11,305 nucleotides of DNA from Lachnospiraceae bacterium UBA7026 (GTDB lineage Bacteria; Bacillota; Clostridia; Lachnospirales; Lachnospiraceae). The notes under the pieces were generated by a model that saw nothing but the letters and a program-made list of their open reading frames with translations, was not told the DNA's origin and searched no databases. Shown piece by piece: positions 1 through 6,399 of this stretch. The stretch's first letter is position 1; the number at the start of each line of letters is the position of its first letter. The stretch spans positions 9,780-21,084 of the forward strand of contig DLBH01000037.1 in the NCBI GenBank assembly GCA_002494165.1. Reading direction: 5' to 3'. A program made the position numbers and the translations under genes.

Positions 1-115
1 GAAAGTGACTATAATAGTAGAGTGAAAGTGACTATAATAGTAGAGTGAAAGTGACTACAACAGTAGAGCGAAAGTGACTACAACAGTAGAGCGAAAGTGA
101 CTACAACAGTAGAGC
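1..115. repeat. Five 23-bp tandem repeats upstream of the PAP2 gene
   Basis: Five head-to-tail copies start at 1, 24, 47, 70 and 93, each beginning GAAAGTGACTA. Copies 1-2 are identical (ending ATAATAGTAGAGT) and copies 3-5 are identical (ending ACAACAGTAGAGC). The two subtypes differ only by three T-to-C changes. A degenerate sixth copy begins at 116 (TAAAGTGAGTATATTT) and runs into the PAP2 start region. The T-type copies contain a TATAAT hexamer. The array may extend left beyond the window. There are no unique spacers, so it is not a CRISPR array. Function is unknown. Confidence 0.95.
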
Positions 116-131
116 TAAAGTGAGTATATTT

Positions 132-860
132 ATGATTAGAGAGTTAACGAAAAGAAAACCATCAAATAAGCAGCAGGGGATAGGAGACCTGGGTAAATTT
201 ATCCTAGTGTCCATCTATTATTTTGCCTACCTGGCTGCCTTTCACCTGCTGGAGATGGCCCAGCCGGAGGAACTTCACATCATTGACTGTGCTCTGGACA
301 GATATATACCCTTCCTGGAATATTTTGTCGTACCATATCTCCTCTGGTTTGTTTATATCGGGTTATCGGCCTTGTACCTCCTGATCAGAGAGAGGGATCT
401 TTTTTTCAAGCTGGTCTATACGGGCATGGTCGGCATGACCATTTTCCTTCTGATTTCCTGGCTTTATCCCAATGGCCTGGAGTTGAGACCGGAGACCTTT
501 GCCCGTGATAATATATTTGTAAGCCTGACCAAGATGGTTTATGCCTGTGACACACCAACGAATGTCCTGCCAAGTATCCATGTATTTAATTCCGTGTGTA
601 CCCTGGTGGCGATCAGACAAAGTGTGAGATTGAAAAACAGTAAGATGGTCCAGGCAGGAGCCCATGTGCTGACCCTTTTAATTGTCCTGTCCACCATGTT
701 TTTGAAGCAGCATTCCATCGTGGATGTCCTTCTGGCCCTGGTCCTGTCTTATGTGGCTTACGAGCTGGTTTATGACAACCTTTATGACAGGGTGGTCCTG
801 TCTCTCAGGAGACAGATGAACACCATGAAGACCCGGCACAGTATCAGGGATCTGCACTAG
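132..860 (+). CDS. PAP2-superfamily integral membrane phosphatase/phosphotransferase
   Basis: A polytopic membrane protein of 242 residues from the ATG at 132, or 246 from the GTG at 120. Hydrophobic segments include FILVSIYYFAYLAAF, a long one around YLLWFVYIGLSALYLL, one at GMTIFLLISWLY, and two near the C-terminus. The PAP2 acid-phosphatase signature is recognisable in diverged form: LPSIHVFNS in place of the usual PSGH motif, and S-x6-QHSIVD in place of SR-x5-H-x3-D, so the catalytic His and Asp are kept. This resembles the Aur1/IPC-synthase-like branch, so the substrate is probably a lipid phosphate or lipid head group; this is inferred from family. I chose the ATG at 132 because AAAGTGAG lies 7 nt upstream of it, while the GTG at 120 has no ribosome binding site. 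The C-terminal tail is short and basic. An EutP-like gene follows 16 nt later, probably in the same transcript. Confidence 0.72.
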   Translation: MIRELTKRKPSNKQQGIGDLGKFILVSIYYFAYLAAFHLLEMAQPEELHIIDCALDRYIPFLEYFVVPYLLWFVYIGLSALYLLIRERDLFFKLVYTGMVGMTIFLLISWLYPNGLELRPETFARDNIFVSLTKMVYACDTPTNVLPSIHVFNSVCTLVAIRQSVRLKNSKMVQAGAHVLTLLIVLSTMFLKQHSIVDVLLALVLSYVAYELVYDNLYDRVVLSLRRQMNTMKTRHSIRDLH

Positions 861-876
861 GAGGAGAATGGCGATC

Positions 877-1407
877 ATGAGAAAGATTATATTCATCGGC
901 CGCAGTGAGTCCGGCAAAACAACCCTGACCCAGGCTATGAAGGGGAAGAAGATCAAGTATCACAAGACCCAGTATATCAATCATTATGATGTGATTATTG
1001 ACACCCCCGGAGAATATGCCGAGACCAAGGAGCTGGCCGGTGCCCTGGCTGTTTACGGTGCGGAGGCGGATGTGGTCGGTCTGCTGATGAGCGCCACAGA
1101 GCCCTTCTCCCTCTACCCGCCTAATGTATGTGCCCAGGCTAACCGGGAAGTGGTTGGAATCGTCACCAAGTGCGACCATTGGGCCGGAGACCCGGAGCAG
1201 GCGGCAGAGTGGCTGCGGCTGGCAGGATGTAAGAAGATATTTATGACCAGCTCTTTTACAGGTGAGGGAGTAACAGATATCATTTCCTATCTGAAGGAGG
1301 AGCATGAGACCCTGCCCTGGGAGCAGGCCAAGGCCCAGTATGATAATCTTGGTTATGGGGCCGGCAATTCCGATGAGCAGATGAAGGTCAAGGGAGTAGT
1401 TATCTGA
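877..1407 (+). CDS. EutP/PduV-family small GTPase-like protein
   Basis: A 176-residue P-loop protein of the EutP/PduV family. From M1 at 877, the Walker A motif is GRSESGKTT (residues 8-16), the G3-like motif is DTPGEY (about 42-47), and the G4-like motif is TKCD (about 97-100) in place of NKxD. These cover GTP or ATP binding and specificity. EutP and PduV are usually encoded in ethanolamine or propanediol microcompartment operons, but no such genes are visible here, so this is an orphan copy. The C-terminal tail after SYLKEE is about 30 residues longer than I expect for the family. There are two candidate starts. The ATG at 868 sits almost on the AGGAGGAG ribosome binding site (859-866). The ATG at 877 gives the family-like N-terminus MRKIIFIGR, so I prefer it. 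The gene follows the PAP2 stop codon closely, which suggests one transcript. Confidence 0.82.
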   Translation: MRKIIFIGRSESGKTTLTQAMKGKKIKYHKTQYINHYDVIIDTPGEYAETKELAGALAVYGAEADVVGLLMSATEPFSLYPPNVCAQANREVVGIVTKCDHWAGDPEQAAEWLRLAGCKKIFMTSSFTGEGVTDIISYLKEEHETLPWEQAKAQYDNLGYGAGNSDEQMKVKGVVI

Positions 1408-1466
1408 TCAGACATAGCTGATCCTACATATTTAATCAGACATGGAAATATGAGATATGTAATAAA

Positions 1467-1506
1467 AAAAGCTGAAAGACCAGCAGATGATGGTCTTTCA
1501 GCTTTT
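1467..1506. terminator. Bidirectional intrinsic terminator between eutP-like gene and tRNA-Thr
   Basis: A perfect 16-bp inverted repeat has arms at 1467-1482 (AAAAGCTGAAAGACCA) and 1491-1506, with the 8-nt loop GCAGATGA. Read on the minus strand, the stem is followed by an unbroken U-run (complement of 1464-1470), so it should end the tRNA-Thr transcript strongly. On the plus strand it ends in CTTTT and can also stop the eutP-like transcript. Confidence 0.88.
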
Positions 1507-1507
1507 A

Positions 1508-1580
<73 letters not shown>

Positions 1581-1797
1581 CTGTTAAACCGACTTGATTA
1601 TTCTACTATAGATCGTCTGAAAAATCAATGGTAAATTCGGCCTGGTCCGGACCATAAAATATGACCCTGCCGGACCTTTATGGCCATGGGCAGGGTTATC
1701 TGGCTTACTTTTGATACAGGATTCCGGCAGAAGGAATCATAGTATAGCGGGCTCCCTTAATGGGAATCAGGCCATGACTGCCTCTTCGGCAGGGATC
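1581..1797. other. Palindrome-rich intergenic region between perR and tRNA-Thr
   Basis: No gene is seen here. The region holds several short dyads: the perfect 12-bp palindrome TGGTCCGGACCA (1643-1654); CCATAAA/TTTATGG (1652-1658 and 1677-1683); ACCCTGCC/GGCAGGGT (1664-1671 and 1689-1696); and GATTCC/GGAATC with a 7-nt loop (1720-1725 and 1733-1738). None is followed on the minus strand by a good U-run, so the perR terminator is not clear. They could be RNA structures in the 3' untranslated region of the perR transcript. Confidence 0.55.
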
Positions 1798-2250
1798 TTA
1801 AAGGATAGCGGCACCGGCGCCTGCTTCCTCACCTTCCATAGCAGCTGTGGCTGCCTGACCTTCCGGATCGTAGCAGTCTTCACAGAGCCCATAAAATAAG
1901 ATGGTCTGGTCTGTGATGACTCCCCGGAAATTCTTTCCGGAATCTTCCTTATAAAGGAGCTGGATCTTTGAAGGGAAGTTGGAGACGGAACCGCACTTGT
2001 TACATATAAAATGGGCATGGGGGTTCAGATGCCAGTCAAAGCGGTCGGCGTGGTTATTACAGGAGATCTTCCGGATGCTTCCAAGAGAAGTTAAAAGGGA
2101 AAGGTTCCTGTATACTGTTCCCAGACTGATATGGGGAAACTGCTCTCTGACTTCCTGGTAAATGATATCCGCTGTGGGATGGTCTTCGTGATTCTTGACA
2201 CAATCAAGAATCGCATTACGCTGGCGGCTGTTTTTTCTTGCAGTACTCAT
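1798..2250 (-). CDS. perR: PerR-like peroxide-responsive Fur-family repressor
   Basis: A 150-residue Fur-family winged-helix repressor. The DNA-binding half includes HPTADIIYQEV and ISLGTVYRNL. The metal-binding residues align without gaps to Bacillus subtilis PerR at a constant offset of 13: His24 (PerR His37), Asp72 in RFD (Asp85), His78 and His80 (His91 and His93). The structural zinc cysteines Cys83, Cys86, Cys123 and Cys126 match Cys96, Cys99, Cys136 and Cys139. The Asp at the PerR-defining position in RFD supports PerR over Fur or Zur. One ligand differs: PerR Asp104 is Asn91 here (codon AAC). The C-terminus carries an extra Ala/Gly/Glu-rich tail of about 22 residues after CEDC. The start ATG has GGGGAGGG upstream. 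PerR proteins typically repress oxidative-defence genes; the only visible target here is its own promoter, divergent from acpP. Confidence 0.85.
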   Translation of the reverse strand: MSTARKNSRQRNAILDCVKNHEDHPTADIIYQEVREQFPHISLGTVYRNLSLLTSLGSIRKISCNNHADRFDWHLNPHAHFICNKCGSVSNFPSKIQLLYKEDSGKNFRGVITDQTILFYGLCEDCYDPEGQAATAAMEGEEAGAGAAIL

Positions 2251-2281
2251 AATGGCCCTCCCCGGTTCTCTTATTGAGAAA

Positions 2282-2303
2282 AATTATTACTTTCATAATA
2301 ATT
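2282..2303. promoter_or_regulatory. Candidate autoregulatory operator of perR
   Basis: A perfect inverted repeat has arms AATTATTA (2282-2289) and TAATAATT (2296-2303) around CTTTCA. It covers the perR -10 box (2295-2300). AT-rich dyads of this type are typical Fur/PerR-family targets, but the spacing does not fit the classical 7-1-7 Per box, so the assignment is inference from position. Confidence 0.5.
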
Positions 2304-2323
2304 GAAGGGATATGGATTGTCAA
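2295..2323 (-). promoter_or_regulatory. Sigma-A promoter of perR
   Basis: Read on the minus strand, TTGACA (2323-2318) is followed by a 17-nt spacer and TATTAT (2300-2295). The -35 is perfect and the -10 has one mismatch. It lies about 45 bp upstream of the perR ATG. Confidence 0.8.
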
Positions 2324-2330
2324 TCTTTTC

Positions 2331-2359
2331 TTGACAAAGAAAATTATCAAAGGTATACT
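2331..2359 (+). promoter_or_regulatory. Sigma-A promoter of acpP
   Basis: TTGACA (2331-2336), a 17-nt spacer, and TATACT (2354-2359). Transcription should start near 2366, leaving a leader of roughly 110 nt before acpP. The two divergent -35 boxes are 7 bp apart and themselves form the inverted repeat TTGTCAA/TTGACAA (2317-2323 and 2331-2337). Confidence 0.85.
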
Positions 2360-2373
2360 TTCGTTACAGTTTA

Positions 2374-2410
2374 GTCAGTCAAAGGGAGTTTTCTACCCTG
2401 GCTGACAGGG
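2374..2410 (+). promoter_or_regulatory. Alternative hairpins in the acpP leader
   Basis: The leader can fold in two mutually exclusive ways. GTCAG (2374-2378) can pair with CTGAC (2402-2406), helped by AGGG/CCCT inside. Alternatively CCCTG (2396-2400) can pair with CAGGG (2406-2410) around a 5-nt loop. There is no U-run, so this is not a simple attenuator. Any regulatory role is speculative. Confidence 0.3.
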
Positions 2411-2479
2411 GTATTGTCTTGAACCGGAAGATTGGGCCGTGATAAGATAAGTTTAGTTTTATGTGAAGGAGAGATTTTC

Positions 2480-2719
2480 ATGCTGGAGAAATTAAAAGAG
2501 ATTATAGCCGAGCAGCTCAGTGTTGAGGAAGATGAGATTGTTCTGACCACTTCTTTTAAAGAAGACCTGGGCGCTGATTCCTTAGACCTCTACGAGTTAA
2601 CTACCATCCTCAGTGAAGAGTATAATATTGACTTTGACGTACCGGAGGAAGAACTGCTTAAGCTTGAGACTGTAGGCGACGTCATTGATTTTCTCAAGAA
2701 GCATGGAATTGAGGAATAA
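2480..2719 (+). CDS. acpP: Acyl carrier protein
   Basis: A 79-residue acidic four-helix carrier protein. The phosphopantetheine attachment site is Ser34 in GADSLDLYEL, matching the DSL motif. It carries growing acyl chains on the 4'-phosphopantetheine arm in type II fatty-acid synthesis in the cytoplasm, and donates them to phospholipid synthesis. The ATG at 2480 is chosen over an upstream in-frame start because AAGGAG (2466-2471) lies 8 nt before it and the family-like N-terminus MLEKLKEIIAEQL begins there. The gene stands alone between its own promoter and its own terminator, away from any fab genes. An organism of this type may have a second ACP in a fab cluster, so this one could serve a dedicated pathway; that is inference. 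Confidence 0.93.
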   Translation: MLEKLKEIIAEQLSVEEDEIVLTTSFKEDLGADSLDLYELTTILSEEYNIDFDVPEEELLKLETVGDVIDFLKKHGIEE

Positions 2720-2732
2720 GAGTTTGGAAAGC

Positions 2733-2771
2733 AGGTATCAGAAGGGTGTTTATTTTCTGATACCTCTTTTT
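2733..2771 (+). terminator. Intrinsic terminator of acpP
   Basis: A perfect 11-bp stem, AGGTATCAGAA (2733-2743) with TTCTGATACCT (2755-2765), is followed by CTTTTT. It lies 13 nt after the acpP stop and marks acpP as monocistronic. Confidence 0.87.
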
Positions 2772-2792
2772 GTGCGTGCATGACCGGCCTGC

Positions 2793-2837
2793 TTGTGGTA
2801 TGATACTTGTGATATGATACTTGTGATATAATATAAG
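2793..2837 (+). promoter_or_regulatory. 14-bp tandem repeat carrying extended -10 boxes upstream of mbl/mreB
   Basis: TATGATACTTGTGA is repeated exactly at 2799-2812 and 2813-2826, followed by TATAATATAAG (2827-2837). Each unit is preceded by TG at the extended -10 position, giving TGGTATGAT, TGATATGAT and TGATATAAT. The last is a perfect extended -10 (TATAAT at 2827-2832). No good -35 lies 17 nt upstream, which fits an extended -10 promoter. It would start a leader of about 120 nt before the actin gene. Confidence 0.6.
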
Positions 2838-2957
2838 ACAGCAGCTGGTCCGGATCCGGTTTGGGATCTGGTTTAGATATGTAGTTAGTGATGCTTATAT
2901 TTGCTGATATAGGATATAAGAGCAGAAGTTGGATTGTTGTCAGAAAGGAGAATCCTT

Positions 2958-3941
2958 ATGGCTCAGGATATTGGAATTGATTTAGGTACCGCGAGTATTC
3001 TGGTCTACGTGAAGGGGAAGGGAGTCGTTCTCAAGGAGCCTTCTGTTGTAGCCTTTGATGTGGATACCAGAAAGATTAAGGCGATTGGAGAAGAAGCCCG
3101 TCTTATGATCGGAAGGACTCCGGGTAACATCGTAGCCGTGCGTCCTCTCAGACAGGGAGTAATCAGTGATTACTCTGTCACTGAGAAGATGCTTAAGTAT
3201 TTTGTTCATAAGTCTGTAGGAAAGAGCCTGTTTGGCAGGAAGCCCAGGATTTCCGTCTGTGTGCCCAGCGGAGTGACAGAAGTTGAGAAGAAGGCTGTTG
3301 AGGATGCCACCTATGCGGCAGGGGCAAGAGATGTCAAGATTATTGAGGAGCCTGTGGCCGCGGCCATCGGTGCCGGAATTGACATTGCCAAGCCATGCGG
3401 CAACATGATTGTGGATATCGGCGGCGGAACCTCCGATATAGCGGTCATTTCCCTTGGAGGTACTGTAGTATCCACCTCCATTAAAGTGGCCGGGGATGAT
3501 TTCGACGAAGCGATCGTCCGCTATATGAGAAAGAAACACAACCTGCTTATCGGTGACAGGACCGCGGAGGATATCAAGATCCAGGTAGGCAGTGCCTATG
3601 CCCGGGCAGAAGAATCTTCCATGGAGGTCAGGGGCCGGAACCTGGTGACAGGTCTGCCCAAGACTGTGACAGTGACCTCCGAGGAGACCAGGGAGGCCCT
3701 GCGGGAGGCGACAGCCCAGATTGTGGAGGCTGTTCACAGTGTACTTGAACGCACCCCGCCAGAGCTGGCGGCAGATATCTCTGACCGTGGAATCGTCCTC
3801 ACGGGCGGCGGCAGCATGCTGCAGGGCCTAGAGCAGCTGATTGAAGAGAAGACCGGCATCACTACCATGACTGCCGATGATCCCATGACGGCTGTGGCTA
3901 TCGGAACAGGCCAGTATATCGAGTATCTGGGTGCCCGCTAA
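2958..3941 (+). CDS. mbl: MreB/Mbl-type rod-shape actin homologue
   Basis: A 327-residue bacterial actin of normal MreB/Mbl length. The ATPase signatures are present: phosphate-1 loop DLGTAS (residues 8-13), phosphate-2 loop VDIGGGTSD (152-160), and adenosine motif LTGGGS (281-286). EEPVAAAIGAG (about 130-140) is also family-typical. MreB-family filaments lie under the membrane and guide lateral cell-wall synthesis. The ATG at 2958 is supported by AAAGGAG 7 nt upstream and by the family N-terminus MAQDIGIDLGT. No mreC or mreD follows, so this is more likely the separate mbl-type paralogue than the mreBCD-operon copy, but I cannot separate MreB from Mbl with certainty by eye. The recD2 gene begins 168 nt downstream. 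Confidence 0.88.
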   Translation: MAQDIGIDLGTASILVYVKGKGVVLKEPSVVAFDVDTRKIKAIGEEARLMIGRTPGNIVAVRPLRQGVISDYSVTEKMLKYFVHKSVGKSLFGRKPRISVCVPSGVTEVEKKAVEDATYAAGARDVKIIEEPVAAAIGAGIDIAKPCGNMIVDIGGGTSDIAVISLGGTVVSTSIKVAGDDFDEAIVRYMRKKHNLLIGDRTAEDIKIQVGSAYARAEESSMEVRGRNLVTGLPKTVTVTSEETREALREATAQIVEAVHSVLERTPPELAADISDRGIVLTGGGSMLQGLEQLIEEKTGITTMTADDPMTAVAIGTGQYIEYLGAR

Positions 3942-4109
3942 GCAGACCTTCTGGGCCATGCAGGCGATGCCGGGGCAGGAAGGCCGGCACAAAATATCCT
4001 GCCAGAAAGGGGAGCCGGATACTGGCGATTGGCCCGGCAGCTACTTTTTATTGACGGAATGATAAAACAACATTGATTTGCGGGCAGGACCCGCATTGGG
4101 AAAGAGAGT
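3942..4109 (+). other. mbl-recD2 intergenic region with hairpins
   Basis: No gene is seen. GGCAGGA/TCCTGCC (3974-3980 and 3997-4003) and GCCGG/CCGGC followed by CTACTTTTTATT (4013 to about 4061) could form a weak terminator for mbl. A perfect 6-bp hairpin TGCGGG-CAGGA-CCCGCA (4079-4095) sits just before the weak recD2 ribosome binding site GGGAAAGAGAG. TTGACG at 4051 is a possible -35, but no convincing -10 follows. Confidence 0.4.
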
Positions 4110-6329
4110 ATGGCACATTTAGAGGGATATGTCAGCCATATCCGGTATCATAATGATGAAAATGGTTATACAGTCTTAGAGCTTGAAACGACCCACGGGG
4201 ATGAGATCCTCGTGGGAACTTTTCATTATATAGATGAGGGAGAATACCTGGCTGCGGAGGTTGAATTTACGGACCATCCGGTCCACGGGCCCCAGTACCA
4301 GGTCAGCAGCTATCAGGTAAAGAAGCCGGAGACCAGGGCGGCTATGGAAAGGTATCTTTCATCGGGGGCTATCAAGGGGATTGGCGCGGCCCTGGCCAAG
4401 CGGATCATGAAGAAGTTCCGGGATAAGACCTTTCAGATTATAGAAGAGGAGCCGGAGCGGCTGGCCGAGGTCAAGGGGATTTCCCTGAAAAAGGCCATGG
4501 ATATCGCCGTCCAGTTCCAGGAAAAGCAGGATGTGAGACAGGCCATGATGTTCCTGTCCGACTATGGGGTGACCGGGGCCTACGCGGTTAAGATTTATGA
4601 GGAATATGGAGAGGATATGTACACTGTCCTCCGAACCAACCCCTACCGGCTGGCCGAGGATATCCAGGGAATAGGTTTCAAGGCGGCCGACGCCATTGCC
4701 GCCAGGGTTGGCATTGCCCCGGATTCAGACTTCCGTATCTGTGCGGCAGTTCTTTATGTCCTCCAGCAGGGTCTGGCGGCCGGCCATGTTTTTCTGCCCA
4801 GGGATATCCTCTGCAGGAATGCAGGCCAGCTCCTGGCCATAGATCCGGAGGGGGTGGAAGACCACCTGCTGGAACTGGTCCTGGACAAGAAGCTCATGAT
4901 CAGAAAGCTGGGGGAGGAAGAGAGAGTTTATCTGAGTTCTTTTTATTTTCTCGAGCGTAATACGGCCAGGATGCTGGAAGAATTATCAGTACATTTCCCA
5001 GAAAATGCAGCATCCTTTGACATTCTGATGGAAGAACTGGCTGACGAGATGGATATAGAGATGGATGACCTTCAGAAGGAGGCTGTCCGTAAGACCATGG
5101 AAGGGGGTCTGGTGGTGATTACCGGAGGCCCGGGAACAGGTAAGACCACAACCATTAATCTGATGATCCATTGCTTTGAAAAGGAAGGAATGGAGATTCT
5201 CCTGGCGGCTCCCACAGGCAGGGCTGCCAAGCGGATGACCGAGGCCACTGGTTATGAGGCCAAAACCATCCACAGGCTGCTGGAGGTCAGCGGAGGTCTG
5301 GAGGATAAGGCAAGCAGCCATTTTGACCGTAATGAAGATAATCCTCTGGAGGCGGATGTGGTGATCGTGGATGAGATGTCCATGGTGGATATACAGCTGA
5401 TGAACTCCCTGCTCCGGGCCCTGGTTCCCGGTACCAGGCTGATTCTGGTGGGGGACTCCAACCAGCTGCCCAGTGTCGGACCGGGTAATGTCCTGAAGGA
5501 TATCATTGATTCCGGGGTTTTCCCGGTGGTGAAGCTGACCAGAATCTACCGCCAGGAGGAAAGCAGCCAGATCGTCCTCAATGCCCACAGGATTAACCGG
5601 GGAGAGCAGATCAACCTTGATAACCAGAACAGGGATTTCTTCTTTTTCCAGAAGGAGGGGATCCGGCCTGTCATGGGGGCCCTGATCTATCTTGTCAAGA
5701 CCAGGCTGCCGGAATATCTGGCCATAGACCCCTTTGAGGTACAGGTGCTCACACCCATGAGAAAGGGAGAACTGGGAGTGACCCATCTCAATGAGGTCCT
5801 CCAGTATTATCTCAATCCGGCCTCTGAGACCAAGGCGGAGAGGGAGACCCATCACACTGTCTTCCGGGAGGGAGACAAGGTGATGCAGATTAAGAATAAT
5901 TATAAGCTGCCATGGCGGATCCTCAATGAAAAGGGATTTACTCTGGAGGAGGGCCTGGGCGTCTTTAACGGAGACCTGGGTGTCATCAGGCAGATCAACA
6001 GTTTTTCAGAAAAAATGACGGTTGTTTTTGATGAGAACCGGCAGGTGGAGTATTCTTTTTCTGGTCTGGACGAACTGGAACTGGCCTATGCTATTACGAT
6101 TCATAAGTCCCAGGGCAGTGAGTATCCGGCTGTGGTCATGCCCCTGCTTACGGGGCCCCAGGTTCTCTGCAACCGTAACCTTCTCTATACGGGAGTAACC
6201 AGGGCCCAGAGGTGTGCGGCCATAGTGGGCCGGCAGGCTATGGTGGAACAAATGATTGCCAACGGGACAGAGCAGAAGCGCTATAGTGGTCTTAAAGACT
6301 GCCTCAGGGAAGAGGGTGGCGGACTGTAG
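4110..6329 (+). CDS. recD2: RecD2-type SF1B DNA helicase
   Basis: A 739-residue helicase of the RecD2 (RecD-like, RecBC-independent) family, which unwinds DNA 5' to 3' in repair and replication-fork maintenance. The N-terminal domain is followed by helix-hairpin-helix segments (about residues 84-101, 118-132, and 180-197 with LAEDIQGIGFKAADAIA) that bind DNA. The motor motifs are complete: Walker A GGPGTGKTT (339-347), Ia LAAPTGRAAKRM (365-376), Walker B DEMS (421-424), III GDSNQLPSVGPGNVL (448-462), IV LTRIYRQ (476-482), V TIHKSQGSEYP (663-673), and VI YTGVTRAQ (693-700). The length and the long N-terminal region fit RecD2 rather than the RecD subunit of RecBCD. The ribosome binding site is weak. 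The gene is convergent with comFC, with a 70-bp gap at 6330-6399 and no obvious terminator. Confidence 0.93.
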   Translation: MAHLEGYVSHIRYHNDENGYTVLELETTHGDEILVGTFHYIDEGEYLAAEVEFTDHPVHGPQYQVSSYQVKKPETRAAMERYLSSGAIKGIGAALAKRIMKKFRDKTFQIIEEEPERLAEVKGISLKKAMDIAVQFQEKQDVRQAMMFLSDYGVTGAYAVKIYEEYGEDMYTVLRTNPYRLAEDIQGIGFKAADAIAARVGIAPDSDFRICAAVLYVLQQGLAAGHVFLPRDILCRNAGQLLAIDPEGVEDHLLELVLDKKLMIRKLGEEERVYLSSFYFLERNTARMLEELSVHFPENAASFDILMEELADEMDIEMDDLQKEAVRKTMEGGLVVITGGPGTGKTTTINLMIHCFEKEGMEILLAAPTGRAAKRMTEATGYEAKTIHRLLEVSGGLEDKASSHFDRNEDNPLEADVVIVDEMSMVDIQLMNSLLRALVPGTRLILVGDSNQLPSVGPGNVLKDIIDSGVFPVVKLTRIYRQEESSQIVLNAHRINRGEQINLDNQNRDFFFFQKEGIRPVMGALIYLVKTRLPEYLAIDPFEVQVLTPMRKGELGVTHLNEVLQYYLNPASETKAERETHHTVFREGDKVMQIKNNYKLPWRILNEKGFTLEEGLGVFNGDLGVIRQINSFSEKMTVVFDENRQVEYSFSGLDELELAYAITIHKSQGSEYPAVVMPLLTGPQVLCNRNLLYTGVTRAQRCAAIVGRQAMVEQMIANGTEQKRYSGLKDCLREEGGGL

Positions 6330-6399
6330 TTTTCTGGTTCCATTGACGAAGAAGGAAGCTGATCGCGGTTTCTGAAGCCTGAATCCAGGAAAAGAGCCA

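Noticed and set aside
1..115. Possible CRISPR array
   Set aside because: Units are contiguous 23-bp repeats with no unique spacers and no cas genes nearby.
6330..6399. Terminator between convergent recD2 and comFC
   Set aside because: Only 4-bp dyads such as CCTG-AATC-CAGG are present, without U-runs.
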